64,000 nucleotides of DNA from Zymoseptoria tritici IPO323 (lineage: Eukaryota; Ascomycota; Dothideomycetes; Mycosphaerellales; Mycosphaerellaceae), in the NCBI RefSeq assembly GCF_000219625.1, contig NC_018218.1:5952001-6016000 (forward strand), written 5' to 3'. This document shows positions 11,390 to 23,214 of the stretch, piece by piece. The stretch's first letter is position 1. Each line of letters starts with the position of its first letter. The notes under the pieces are model-generated. The model had not been told where the DNA came from. It worked only from the letters and a program-made list of their open reading frames with translations, and did not search any database. The translations under genes were made by a program, and so were the position numbers.

Positions 11390-12060
11390 TTCGAGTCGTT
11401 GTGCGTCTAATGCAGTTTCTCCTTTGGGCGTAGGCTCCTATCGATCCTTTAAGACGTATAGTGTTGCGGTAGGGTTGGCATCCGCAAGTCCGAACTTCTC
11501 TATCATAGCCTTAAATAGCGCTGTTTGGGTTAGTCGAATCTTACCCTCTAAGCGCTCGATTCTAATTCCAAGGAAGAATTTGCACTCTCCTATGTCCTTT
11601 ATCTAGAAGCGTTTTTGAAGGTCTGCCTTTAATTAATTGATCTGTTCGAGGTTAGGGCCTGCAATTAGTAGGTTATTGACGTATGCGAGGATCAGTGTTA
11701 ATCCCTTCTTAAAGACCGTATAGTTATACGGACAGGGCTCGTAGCCCAGATCGCGCAGAGCAGTCGTTAATGTTTGGTACCAAATCCTCGGTGCTTGCTT
11801 TAATCCGTAGAGCGCCTTCTTCAACTTGCACACCTTGCCCTTAATCTTAAAACCAGGTAGTAGTTCAACGTAGATCTCCGCATTAATCTTGCCGTAGAGG
11901 AACGCTGTCTTTACGTCCATCTGATGGACATGCCATCCATTTTTCGCCGCTAGCGCAAACATAATCCTGTAGCTTATCGGTTTTACGACAGCAGCAAACA
12001 TTTTAGAGAAGTTGATTCCCTCGCGTTGTTCGAAACTACGCACGACCTATCGCGCCTTGA
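11390..12060 (-). pseudogene. Copia-1 reverse transcriptase region of pol
   Basis: Contains the copia RT signature QMDVKTAFLYGKI, then KLKKALYGLKQAPRIWY and the active-site loop, here YVNN instead of YVDD (11672-11683). Upstream the conserved KARWVVRGFEQREG block reads with TAG in place of Trp. Downstream stops (TAA, TAG) fall at conserved Trp/Gln positions such as the F-x-IKDIGE block. Loss of both aspartates of YVDD removes catalysis even apart from the stops. Confidence 0.88.
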
Positions 12061-12479
12061 ATCTTTTAATCGCACTATCAATTCCACGCTTTAAAGTGAA
12101 CACCCATTTGCCTAACAAGATCGGTGAGGTTACTATGCCTTCGTTAACAATCTCCCATGTGTTATTGTCTTTTAGTGACTTTATTTCTTTATTTACCGCT
12201 GTTTCCTAATGTTTGCTGTACAGGGAAGACTGTGCTTCGTAAATAGTCCTTAGTGCGACAGGGTCACTCTTAGACAGCTGTGCGAGTGTTGTAAGGGAGT
12301 CGTCTTCTTTTTCGCTTAGTTGTTGTTCTATTGTGACAGGGTTACTGTCATCCTTAATCTCAATCTCGAGTACTAGATCTGCATCGCTTCGCCTTGCTGC
12401 ATAAAAGATCGATACTGAATTTGACGAGTGCGTGCTAGTGCATATGAAATTCACCATCGGAGCCTATTCTCGTATTAAA

Positions 12480-14150
12480 GGGAGCCTTGTATTTGATAGT
12501 ACCCAGATTGGCATTAGACCGGAACTAGCGTTTGGTGCCCGTTATCGATTGTCCGGTTAAAGCAGTGTCTCTTGTTATAGTGTTATCGCAATAGGCTGCA
12601 CAGGATTAGACAAGATATTATTCGGTAGGCGTCTATGTTTCTCCCCCTTAAGCCGTGCAGCCTGTTGCTCGTTAAACCTAGGCGGGTAGTTCTCCGTAGT
12701 GTTTGGCAGAATATCCTTAGGGCAGTCTTTAGCATCTAGGTTCGCTAACAGTAGTAGCAGTTAAACAGGCATTTCCAGAGTAGCTGCATCAAGGCGGACA
12801 TCTTCGTTAAACAACACTTTACGTGCCCTTTCAACCTTCCTAGTAATTGGATCCTACAACCGGAAGAGGTTTGTCCCTTTAAAACCAACTAATATGCGCA
12901 GGTGCGCATGTTCGTCGTATTTCTTCGGAAATTTCTTCTTTGGCACAAGCTTGTATGCGCGACACCTAACGCGACGAATCTAGTCAATATCGGGTACATC
13001 TCCAGTTAAGGCTTTATGTAGGGTTTTCATGTTCTTTAACGAGGAAGTCGGTGATCTGTTGTTTACAAACACTGCTGCTTTTAGTAACTTAGGCTACATC
13101 TTGTTTTGCAGCGCACTATCCTATTTTATGTAGCGTATAATGTTCCAGAGCGTCTGGTGCTTACGCTCGACAACTCCGTTTTAAGATGGTTCGTAAGGCG
13201 CTGAGATTATGAACTCGATTCCACATCGCCTTGCAGTGTTCGTAATAATGTCTGTAAACTCGCTTCCTCCATCCGCGCGAATAGCTTTGATGTGCTACCC
13301 TTTTACCAACATCCTTTGTTCGAAATCTCGATACGCTCGGTAAACTTCGTCGGCTTGCTTCGACTTCAGAGTGTACATCTAGCTATACCGAGTGAAGTCG
13401 TCTACTATTAACAGGTAGTACCGTTTACTACTGTTCGAATTAGGCAGTAGTCCTCTAAGGTCCATGTAGATTTTCGCACAGCGTTTAGTTTCTCGCATTA
13501 GTTTAGACTCCGGAAAGCGCTGTTTTGCCTTCATTCTCTGGCAACACTCGCAAATGAATTTACTATTAATGTAGTCGATTCTAAGTCGGTCCAGGTAACT
13601 ACGCAGAATCGATACGCCTATATGTCCCATTCTTTGATGCCATACATGAATTAGCAGGCGGTTTGTAGTTCTCGCGGAGAAAGAAGCAACAGAAAAATAT
13701 TCTTCCGGCGCTCGTTCAGCCTATAAGCTAAGAAACGAGCGCGCAACAGAGAGGTCCAGTTTCCAGAGGTGTCTATATTAAGTGCCAGTCTAGATAACCT
13801 TGTCGTTAACGCTAAAGGTACACGAGTTCTTCTTAGCATGGAAATCCGTGTCTTCGGAGGTTAGCCGTGAAATTAATAACAGGTTGCAGTCCATTTGGGG
13901 AACGTAGCACACTTTGGAAAGTACTACTCGATATGCTCCCCCTGGATGGAGTGTCGTTAGGGTTACCTTTCCAATTCCGACAATCTGAAAACTAGTCCCC
14001 GCGCCTACGATGTTCACCGGTTTGGCTAGTTCCTAGTAATCCTCAAAACAAGCAAAGCTGTTGCAGATGTGCTCCTCCGAGCCTGTATCGACAACCTAGT
14101 TATCTTTTCGAAGAGCGAACTCTTTAATCTTTGCTGGCGTTATGTTTGGT
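12480..14150 (-). pseudogene. Copia-1 integrase and protease/pre-integrase region
   Basis: The block at 13379-13630 encodes the zinc-binding N-terminus of integrase (MGHIGVSILRSYLDRLRI, CECCQRMKAK) running into the catalytic core start LLIVDDFTRYS. 13790-14017 encodes the segment between protease and integrase (ILSKVCYVP-like: VVLSKVCYVPQMDCNLLLIS). Frames are interrupted by stops, so this is a relic. Confidence 0.75.
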
Positions 14151-15375
14151 TTTACCTCTCGCACTGTTTTGTAGCATGCGATAAACACTGAGCATAAATT
14201 TGAGGGGAAGATCGTCGATTCTTCAGGCTGGAGGTCTGCTAGTTAGCTGTCGTCGCTAAATGTTACTGTGTTTCTTGTAAAGTTGCTTGTCGAGGTAGCT
14301 GCTATTTTGATTCTAGTGCTGATTGTTGGTCTAGAGGGTTCGTCACCGGCTTCGTTATACGTTAAATACGCTCGTCTTTGCGGGTGCATAGCAGTTCGAT
14401 TTGAACTAGACATGCCGCCAGGCTTGTTCTCCCCCTACGATCCTTCGGCTATTCGCTTCCTTTTGTATTTCTGGTACTCTTTATTGTTCTGTTTAATACA
14501 GGCCCTATTCGTATGTCCCTTGCCCTTATGGCCTTTCCACTAGCACTAAGCGTTCGGATCTCCGAGAAGTACACCTAGCCTTAGGCGACTATCGTCTCGT
14601 TAGCTGAAAGTTCGTTTGTTATTAAATGCCGCGAATGAGCGGCTTTTAACCAGATCCTTGTGGTTGTTGCTCCGCCGAACGCTAACCTAATAATCTTCTG
14701 CGCGAGAGGCTATTTTATCAAAGGTCAGGTTTCTGCCAGATCCTCGTCTACCGTATCTAGCAATTGCAAATTGCGTTGCTGTGACGCGAAGGAATTCCGC
14801 AAAGTGGTCTCCAAGTGCGCGTTCAAAAAAGAAACACTTTATGTTCTCACTGCTCCAATTAATGTTACCTCGCAGGCGGCAGAGATTACTGTGTTGCTTA
14901 TTGAATTCTCGAAGGAAATCAGGAAAGTCCTTAGCCTAGCCGAAGTCGTAGTTTAATAGCAACGCAAAGCGCTCTTAAGCAATGCTACTTCCGGTATTGG
15001 TGCACTCGGCATTAAGAATTAATAGGGCATCGTGAACCTTAGCACAGTGCACGATCTTGTCCTGCATATGCTGTTCGCACGAAGACTGTACAAAACCGAG
15101 CAAAGACTCGTTCTTTCCTTGCTAGTTGGCTAGTTCTAGCATGTAGTCGTTAACATCTTTAATGTCTTCGCTCTCGACAGGTAGAGGTTCAGGCTCGAGT
15201 CCCTTAAAGAAGTCTGACACGCCGGCCTGAAGGCAGGCGATCTTGAAGGAATCGTACTAGTCGGTGTAGTTATCCGAGTTTCTCAGCTTCTTTACAGAGC
15301 TAAAGCTCTTAGGGTCTAACGCCGCCTTTTGTTTCGTTTGTCGATATTTCAATAAGGACGCTATAACAGCGGTCG
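14150..15375 (-). pseudogene. Copia-1 gag, 3' part, interrupted by Gypsy-1
   Basis: This stretch lies between the protease region and the Gypsy-1 insertion, where gag is expected. It has no long open frame left and I could not align it block by block. It continues on the far side of the insertion at 22183. Confidence 0.45.
15371..15375. repeat. Target-site duplication of Gypsy-1 (GGTCG)
   Basis: GGTCG directly precedes the 5' LTR and recurs at 22178-22182 directly after the 3' LTR. Confidence 0.93.
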
Positions 15376-15704
15376 TGTGAGGACACCCTCACGATGACGC
15401 CCCCCACCTGCCCCAACCTGGACTATCCTAGTACCACAGATTACCGGTGCTATCTTATCTGGCCTAGACTAGGACATCCTGTAGAGGGACGAACCTTACG
15501 GGCGTACAATAGCCCCCGAGCGGACGTTAGACTGCGACCGGTGCCTAGTCTAGGCAGAGGGACGCATTTGGCAACACGAAGGGCGGGTACATAGCCTCGA
15601 GGGACGCTCTTGTCTATTCCCTTCCTTATCGAATCGACTCGTTACATTCTATAACTATTTATTTTTGGTGCAAGCCTACATTCCCTCTCGAGGTGCTTCT
15701 AACA
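15376..15704 (+). repeat. Gypsy-1 5' LTR
   Basis: 329 bp starting TGTGAGGACACC and ending CTTCTAACA; same length as the partner at 21849-22177. Contains ATCGAATCGA (15628-15637), complementary to the presumed primer site just behind the LTR. Confidence 0.95.
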
Positions 15705-15705
15705 T

Positions 15706-15715
15706 TCGATTCGAT
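15706..15715 (+). promoter_or_regulatory. Gypsy-1 presumed self-priming site
   Basis: TCGATTCGAT begins one base after the LTR and is the exact reverse complement of 15628-15637 within the LTR. It lacks the TGG start of a normal tRNA primer site. The arrangement matches self-priming elements of the Tf1/sushi type, where the first bases of the transcript fold back as primer. Confidence 0.55.
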
Positions 15716-15899
15716 TAAAAACAACCGTACAACTGTACCGAAAACCACCGATATAGCTCCAAAGGTCACCCGTCGTTAGGACGATTCCCTTCCTAACACC
15801 TCCGCCCGATAGCAGGCGAGCGCTTCCTCTACAGAGCTATCGGCTACGCCTGCTAGTCAGCTGCAGGACGTTAACCTTCTTAACCAGCCTAGCTCGGGA

Positions 15900-16860
15900 G
15901 AGACTGCGGAAGAAAGGGCCACCTAGGAGTACGACAACGAAGTCGCCCGCGCTACCTTCGAGTTCTTAACCCTTTAGCAGAAGATTAAGGAACTCCGTGC
16001 CGAACTAGACTATCCTACGCTAGAAGGGAACCTAAGGACGGCTACCCTCCGCTACCTCTTCTCCGAACCTAACTATTACACCAAAACGAGGGATAACCTC
16101 CCTAAGTTAAAGGAGCTACTAGTCTTCGAGGGCAAGTCGTGTACGAGCTACGACAACTAGGTCCGAGCCCTCGAAAGAGCCTTCCGACGACACAAAGGAT
16201 TCGCCGAACGCGAAGACCGCAAGGTCGACTTTGCTGCCGACTATATAGGAAAGCTCTAGCAAGACTACTAGGAACGCTACGTCGACGGCCTTAACGACCA
16301 GTCTAAGCCAACCTAGTCTATAATAAAGGAGGTTATACTTAACTCGATAGGCACAGAGACCGAACGGCGCGAGAAGGCCTACGAGAAGCTAAAAAAGGCT
16401 ACCCTAGGTAACCGCACTCCGGAAGAACTCCTCGAGGAGCTAAAGACACTCTAGAAGGAGCTCGATAAAAGGGACGATAGCAAGAAGATCCTTAGGTTCT
16501 ACAGCGCCCTTCTATAGACCCTTCGCAACCGCCTCTCGAACTACCCTACCGCCCTACTAAACCTAGTAGACGCCGAGGAGAGGGCTAAAAAGGCCTACCG
16601 TGCTAACAAGGGCTCTAAACAGGAGGCTCGTAAGAGGCAGGCTACTAAAAGGTCCGCTAAGCAGGCGAAGAAGCGCCCTAGCGACGGCTCTGCTGCTCTG
16701 GACGGCAAGAAGGCAAGGACTAGCGATGGCGAACAGAACCCGAAGGCCCCCTCTAAGGCTACGTACTACGGATGCTAACAGGTCGGGCATATCCGCCGCG
16801 ACTGCACTAACTAGCACCTATAGAAGGATTCGGGGAAAGAGACGCCCCCTAAGTAGACGC
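15900..16860 (+). pseudogene. Gypsy-1 gag
   Basis: A single frame of about 320 codons with ten or so TAG and one TAA. Readable blocks: VARATFEFL, ELRAELDYPTLEGNLRT, YLFSEPNYYTK, ERAFRRHKGFAERED, VILNSIGTETERREKAYEK. A Lys/Arg-rich stretch is followed by a damaged CCHC knuckle (YYGC, stop, QVGHIRRDC), whose first Cys now reads Tyr (TGC to TAC). This is the nucleocapsid protein of the element. Confidence 0.8.
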
Positions 16861-16939
16861 TGTTGCTTAGGTAGGCCAAGTCCTCTACAATAAGGATTAG
16901 CGGCGCTCGGCTAAGCCAGGAAAGCGCCGCGCCTAGCAA

Positions 16940-19900
16940 GGGCGCCTAATTAGCGTCGAGTTAACGCTAAACGGCCTAGGGGAGTCTAGAAAGGTCCGGG
17001 GCCTGATTAATAGCGGCGCCTAGGACAATTTCTGCGACTCTATGCTAGCAAAGGAAATAGGGTAGACAGTTTCCGAGCTATCCACCTAGACAAAGTACCT
17101 AACTCTAAATAGCTAGAGCCTACAGGTCTTTAGAGAAACGAGAAACTCCTATAAGGCTGTAGACACCTCTGGCAAGGCGCAGGGGTGCGTAGACACGTTC
17201 AAGGTAGGACGTATCCACGGTTTCGAAGTCGTGCTCGGCATGCCCTAGCTCGAGAAGTACAACCCGTGTGTTAACTTCGCTCTAAAGAAGGTCTTCTAGA
17301 GGTAGAAACCTTAAAAGCGTCAAGCGATAGCGGTAGTGTCCCCGGACAGGTTCTACCGGGAGTGTCTTAGTAAAGTCGAGGCAGCTCTTTACGTTATGTC
17401 GATCTAAGAGGTCGAGGATGGACTCGAACTAGACTAGAATAGCGTCCTAACGGCGTACTCTAACTTCTCCGACGTCTTTTCGGAGGAGTTGGCTAGCGAG
17501 TTAGCACCGCATAGACCATACGATCTTAGGATCGACCTAGTTAAGGGAGCAAGGGTCCCATTTAGCCCTATGTACGCTCTGTCGGAGGCAGAGATAGATG
17601 CGATGCGCAAGCAGCTCCCTAAACATCTAAAGAGTGGCTTTATTCGCCGCTCGACATCCTCGGCGGGCGCGCTAATCCTCTTCGCGAGGAAAAAGGACAA
17701 TACACTCCGCCTCTATGTCGACTACCGCGGCCTAAATGCGGTTACGGTGAAGAACAGGGGGGGTCTTCCCTTAATTTCCGAGTTAATAGACCAGCTGGCT
17801 AGCGCCAGGTACTTTACGAAGATAGACCTCCGCGACGCGTACTACCGTGTCCGTATCCGGGAAGGCGACGAGTAGAAGACAGCCTTCCGGACCAGATACG
17901 GCTATTTCGAATACACCGTAATGCCCTTCGGGCTCTGCAATGCCCCCGCGGTATTCCAAAACTTTATTAACAGCGTGTTAGTAGGGCTAATCGACGTGTT
18001 CTGCGTCGTTTACCTCGACGACATCCTTATATACTCCAAAACAGAGAAGGAGCACGAGGGCTACGTCCGGGAGGTGCTGGAGCGCCTCCGGAAACACAAG
18101 TTGTACGCCAACCTGTCCAAGTGCGATTTCTACAAGGACCGCGTCGACTACCTCGGGTACGTTATTACACGTAATAGGCTGGAGATCGACCTAGAACGGG
18201 TTAGATCGGTCCAGGAGTGGCCACTTCCCCGGTTAATACATAACATTAGGGTCTTTATCGGCTTCGCGAACTACTATAGGCGCTTTATTAAGGGTTTCTC
18301 ACGCCTCGCTGCAGCACTTAACCGCTACACGGAGGGGAAAAAGGCAGTAAACTAACGCAAGAAGGAACGAGCATACTTAGAGCTCGACGAGCAAGCTGTG
18401 TTTTCCTTCAACGAATTGCGGAAAAGGTTCTCGGAAGCTCCTATCCTACGCTATTTTAACCTAGAACTGCCCTATAGGGTGGAAACCGACGCCTTAGGCG
18501 AGGCAATCTCGGGCATCCTAAGCTAACTATACGAAGACTACGGCAAGACGCAGTGGTTCCCTGTATTATACTTCTCACGAAAGATAATCGCGGCAGAACG
18601 GAACTACGTTACGGAAGACGCTAAGCTGTTAGCAGTCGTAGACTCCTTTAAGCACTTTAGACAATACCTGGAGGGGGCTTGACACCAGGTCGAACTACTA
18701 ACGGATTATGCAAACCTACAAACTCTTATAACGACTAAGACCTTGTCTAGGCGGCAGGTTAGATAGGCCGAGTAGTTGTCGCAGATCGACTTCAGGACTA
18801 TTTACAGACCCGGCAAGGCTAATAGGGCGGCGGATGCACTAAGCAGAAGGCCCGACCTTACGGATAAGGACTACTCTAGACAGTAGGCTACAGACGAAGA
18901 GTCGTCTGCAAGCTTGCGGCTCCTCTAGACGGCATTCTAACCGCATCTGGACTATAATAGACTAGTAAGGCACGTAGGGGCAGTAAAGGACGCCCCAGAC
19001 CTAAAAACGCGCCTAAAACGCGCCCTCTTAAAGGATCCGACCTTTAACAGGATTAACGAGGAGAAGGACCAAGCGGAACCTGCTTTCTAGGCAGATCGAT
19101 AGACTAACGAGGATAGGGTCGCGTATATAGACGGCAAGGCCTACGTACCTGAAGGAAGCATAAGACTCTAACTGCTTTAGGAATGCTACGACGACCCTAT
19201 AGTAGGGCACTTCGGCTTCTCTCGAACGCTCGAACTTCTACAAAGGAGTTTCTACTAGCCCAAAATAAGGAAATACGTTAAGGACTACACGCGAACGTAT
19301 TAAGCGTGCAGCAGGGCAAAGCCACGGCGGCACAAACCTTACAGATTGCTGCACGCAGAGCTACTATTGCTCACACTATAGGAGGATATAACGCTAGACT
19401 TTATAACGGACCTGCTACCTAGCATGCTTCTAGGCCAGGCTTACGACTTAATCCTAGTAATCGTAGACAGATGCACCAAAATAGTCTATTATGCGCTATG
19501 CAAGAAGACGATTACCGCAGCAGAGCTCGCAGAGGTGTTTATAAGGGAAGTCGTACGACTCTATAGCGCACTAGCTACGATCACGTCGGATCGAGGGCCT
19601 ATCCTAACCTTAAAATTCTGGAGCACGTTCTGTTTCTGCCTTAGCATACGCCGGAAACTAAGCACAGCGTTCTACCCTTAAACAGACGGGCAAACAGAGC
19701 GCCAAAACCAGACGCTAGAGCAGTATCTTCGCACATACTGCAACTACGAACAGGACAACTAGGCCTCCCTACTTTCTACCGCGGAATTCTCGTACAATAA
19801 CAGCGTACACTCCGCAACAGGGGTTACGCCATTCTAGGCGTACACGACACGGGACCCTCGGCGGTGCCACTAGCCTAGACTACGCTAGGATGGACGAGAA

Positions 19901-20480
19901 GCCCCGTTCGCTACACAACTAGCGGACCGCGTTATCTCCAACTAGAAGAAACTGCAGGTTAGACTAGCCAAAACAAAGAAGCAAATGGCTAAGTAGGCGA
20001 ACGAGCACAGGAAGGACATCTCCTTTAATGTCGGAGACGAAGTCTACCTTAACACACGCAACATTAGGTTATTAAGACCTTCGGCGAAGCTCGATCACAA
20101 ATACATTAGACCTTACAAGGTAAAAGCGGTTATTAACCGCGTCGCATACACGCTCGATCTACCAGACTTACTAAAGATCTACCTAACCTTCTATGTTTCT
20201 CTACTAGAACTATCTATCCCGGACGAGTTAGGTCGCAAACAGGACAGGATGATGCGATACGACGCAGGAGAGGACAATAAATACGAAGTCGAGGCTATTC
20301 TGGCCGAACGTGTAGACGAACTAAACAATCGGGAGTACCTTATTAAGTAGAAAGACTACGACTGGTCCGAGAACTCCTAGGAAGCAGCAGTTAACATTAG
20401 CCCGGCAGCAATGCGGGCCTACCGGCGCAGAATAGGCCAGAAAGGACCAACTGCGCGCGGTAAATTCCAGAAAAAACGCT
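16940..20480 (+). pseudogene. Gypsy-1 pol (protease, RT, RNase H, integrase)
   Basis: Continuous frame with stops. Protease: LINSGA-stop-DNF, where LIDSGAQDNF is expected (Asp to Asn, Gln to TAG). RT: LKSGFIRRSTSSAGALILF, MPFGLCNAPAVFQNFI and an intact YLDD in VVYLDDILIYS near 18008. RNase H: LPYRVETDALGEAISGIL and FSRKIIAAERNYVTEDAKLL. Integrase: VGHFGFSRTLELL, Y-stop-PKIRKYV (YWP lost), DFITDLLPS, SDRGPILTLKFW, TDGQTERQNQTLEQYL. C-terminal block: GDEVYLNTRNIRLLRPSAKL. Trp codons are nearly all TAG, while most Gln codons persist. Confidence 0.9.
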
Positions 20481-20710
20481 AACCCCCTTGGTCAATTTTT
20501 CAATCCTTTTTGCTTTATAACATTAGACTTTAACATTTTTTTAATAATTCTAGGGATTTCATTTAGGCGTCAAGGCTTTCCATTCTGGACCATTCTAGCC
20601 TACGTTAAGCTATTCTGCGCTATTATAACTCAAAAGGGCCCTATTACTCGGCGTGATAGCGTTATCTGTCATACCCTACATACTGCTAGAGCTAACTAGA
20701 CCAAACCGGC

Positions 20711-21611
20711 TTAATTATCGCTATCCTCGTCCGAAGCGTCCTCTCCACGCTCCTAAGCGGCCGTAGTGCTTACTAAAGCCTTCAACGCCTCCCTATTAGT
20801 CTTTCCCGTACCCCTAGCGTACGAATTAAACCTCTCCAGGGCCTTGCTATTACGATGCAAGGCAGTCTTGTACTTGTTAAGCTTGTCTGTTAACGACTAG
20901 ACTGTAATAGCGCCCTTTAGATTAATTAGGCGGCTTCTCTTGGCCCTCGGGGTCCTAGCAGCAGCCTGCTCCTACATCCTAGCGTTAGCATAGCCCAAAA
21001 TGCGCCAGAACGGTACACTCACGGCCTTCTCTATATAAGTAGCGGCCGACCTGTCCCGCTTCTTAACCTTTTGACCCGTCGTGTCCTACTCGCGGGTACC
21101 CTAGTGCAAAGTGAGACCCTCCGGGCCGCGAACGCTGTTTCCAAGCTCCCTAAGGCGCTAACTGTTAGCATACTAGTCCAAAATAAGCCAGAACCGCATA
21201 TACAACTTAATCGAACCAGCAAACAGGAGCACCTTGCTCCTCAACTTCTTCCTATTGTCCGCGTTTACCACCAGATTAGCGTACTCTGCTTAAATCTGGG
21301 CATTAATAGTGTCCCACTCGTCCTTACGGGCCGGAGGGAGCTATTTAGGGTTAGCCTAGATCCAGAAGACTCCAGAACAGTCTAGAAATATCCTACCTAG
21401 AAGCAATCGGCATTTCTGTCATCCAGACAGCCGGCGCATTTAGCAGTAATGCCCTTAATAGGCTTCTCTGGCGCCAACTAGCATAGTTTGGTCAAGTCTT
21501 TGTTTAGCTTAACGTCTTTAATGCAATTGAAGCACGGATTGTGGTTAAAAGTCCCGTTGCGGACCTTTTTGGCGTAATCGTTGCGCACGAGGGCCGCGGC
21601 GGCGGAAGACA
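20711..21611 (-). pseudogene. Gypsy-1 antisense accessory reading frame (unknown function)
   Basis: On the strand opposite to gag-pol, between pol and the 3' LTR. ATG at 21611-21609 begins MSSAAAALVRNDYAKKVRNG, followed by paired cysteines (PCFNCIKD ... KCAGCLDDRNADCF) that could bind zinc. After one frame change near 21410 it continues with DEWDTINAQ, EYANLVVNADNRKKLRS, KLYMRFWLILD, ATYIEKAVSVPFWRILGYA, TDKLNKYKTALHRNSKALE and an acidic end EDASDEDSDN before TAA at 20713-20711. Stops are TAG/TAA at likely Gln sites while Trp codons persist, as expected if a real antisense gene was mutated together with the element. About 300 codons. No family is recognised. Confidence 0.5.
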
Positions 21612-21830
21612 TAGTGTTTCTGCGCTAATGTTAGCCTTGCTAGACCTAAACTGGACTATACTAGCACCACCCTAGATTACTTACTTTTTAGTAGTTAGTA
21701 AAGAAGAGAGAAAGTTTGGAAGAAGAATTAAATTAATATAGCGACGCCACGGACCCGCAAATCCTTCCAGATTAGGACATCTGGCAGCTAACAGCTTGTA
21801 AATTTTCCACCGCAACTAAGGTCAGTTGCA

Positions 21831-21845
21831 GAGAGGGGAGGGGGG
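21831..21845 (+). promoter_or_regulatory. Gypsy-1 polypurine tract
   Basis: GAGAGGGGAGGGGGG lies three bases before the 3' LTR, the usual plus-strand priming position. Confidence 0.75.
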
Positions 21846-21848
21846 CAA

Positions 21849-22177
21849 TGTAAGGACACCCTTACGATAACGCCCCCTACCTGCCCTAACCTGGACTATC
21901 CTAGCACTACAGATTACCGGTGCTATCTTATCTGGCCTAGACTAGGACATCCTATAGAGGGACGAACCTTACGGGCGCACAATAGCCCCCGAGCGGACGT
22001 TGGACTACGACCGGTGCCTAGTCTAGGCGGAGGGACGCATTTGGTAACACGAAGGGCGGGTACATAGCCTCGAGGGACGCTCTTGTCTATTCCCTTCCTT
22101 ATCGAATCGACTTGTTACATTCTACAACCATTTGTTTTCGGTGCAAGCCTACATTCCCTCTTGAGGTGCTTCTAACA
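21849..22177 (+). repeat. Gypsy-1 3' LTR
   Basis: 329 bp starting TGTAAGGACACC and ending CTTCTAACA; followed by the duplication GGTCG. Confidence 0.95.
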
Positions 22178-22182
22178 GGTCG

Positions 22183-23214
22183 TTCGGCGAGCTAGAGGGT
22201 TAGGCCGAGCTAGCTACGCAGACGCGCGCGCAGCAGGTTGTCGTTTTGGTGGCATAGTTGATGTGTATAGCACTCCTCCAATCGGTGCTACTAAAAATCG
22301 TCGAGTCGTTTCGTCGATAATCGGTGATAGAGTGTGTAAGATTGGTTTAACTTTACTGTCGTCCTCGTCGTCTTCGTTAGTGTCAGACTCTTCGCTTAAT
22401 GTTGCGTTGTAAAGATCAGAATCTTCTTTGTCTTCGTTGTTTTTACTAGTTAACTCTGGGACCGAGTTTACCTTGGTCTGAGGTTGTCGTTCGGCGCGCT
22501 TCTTTTTACGCTTTGCTCGTTTCTTCGACTTTGATTTCTTTGGCTTCTCTTTAGATTTGATAGCAGTTGGCGAGGCCGGTGTAAGTGTATCGGTAGTTGA
22601 AGTATTTGTAGCCTCGGTACGGCGCTTAGATTTCAGATTTTTTGGTGGGTATACAGAATTCTTATTGCCTTACACCCCTTTAGTAGTAGCTACTAGGTTG
22701 TTGCCTATATCGTCAAAGTATTGTCGCGGGGTCTTGTTTCTACCGTGTTCGAGGGAAGAAAATGTCCTTTATTGTTGTCGAGCAAGATCAGTTTGTCGTT
22801 AGGCTTCTAGGCGTTCTCGATTCTCTCGTGCGCGCCTATCCGCAGCTGTAGCTTAGATCCTCTGGTCTCGCTTCTTGTCTCGATACTTTTAACTTAAGTC
22901 TCGTTGTGATTGTAGTCGCTTTTCGCGTGCTTCGGCAGTCTCGTCGATAGGTAGTCTCGCTATCGGATAGGTAGTAAATGTAAAGGGGATAGAACAAGTG
23001 TTCTTTTATTAGAATTTTCTCTTAGGGTTTAGTGTTCATCAAAATTCATTAATATTTTATTAATGCATTAGGTTCTGAAAAACCGCAACGTATTATTACC
23101 GAGTACCGGTATTCGGAGAAAAACATCGGTTAGCCTCAACTCTTAGTGCATTAAAAGAGCTCCGGCTAGTATTAAGTAACCGGACTAAGGAGTCTAACAG
23201 TATCAAACTGACGG
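22183..23214 (-). pseudogene. Copia-1 gag, 5' part
   Basis: Copia-1 sequence between the two gypsy insertions. It is continuous with 14150-15375 when Gypsy-1 and one GGTCG are removed. No open frame is left; the minus-strand composition is acidic and Glu/Ser/Thr-rich in places (around 22360-22560). It ends at the duplication GACGG (23210-23214) of Gypsy-2. Confidence 0.5.

Larger units (their letters stand above)
15376..22177 (+). mobile_element. Ty3/gypsy LTR retrotransposon (Gypsy-1), RIP-damaged, nested in Copia-1
   Basis: 6802 bp with 329 bp LTRs at 15376-15704 and 21849-22177 and a 5 bp duplication GGTCG. Order on the plus strand: gag with zinc knuckle, protease, RT, RNase H, integrase, i.e. 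the gypsy order. Frames are full of TAG where Trp is conserved and some TAA/TAG at Gln. The LTRs differ at roughly twenty sites, all transitions, most at CpA/TpG and a few at CpG. An antisense reading frame occupies 20711-21611. A polypurine tract at 21831-21845 precedes the 3' LTR. Confidence 0.95.

Noticed and set aside
16000..20480. TAG used as a sense codon for Trp in Gypsy-1
   Set aside because: At first nearly every Trp position is TAG. But conserved Gln positions also became TAG/TAA, single Trp became TGA or TAA, some TGG codons remain, and CTG to CTA changes abound. RIP explains all of this without a new code.
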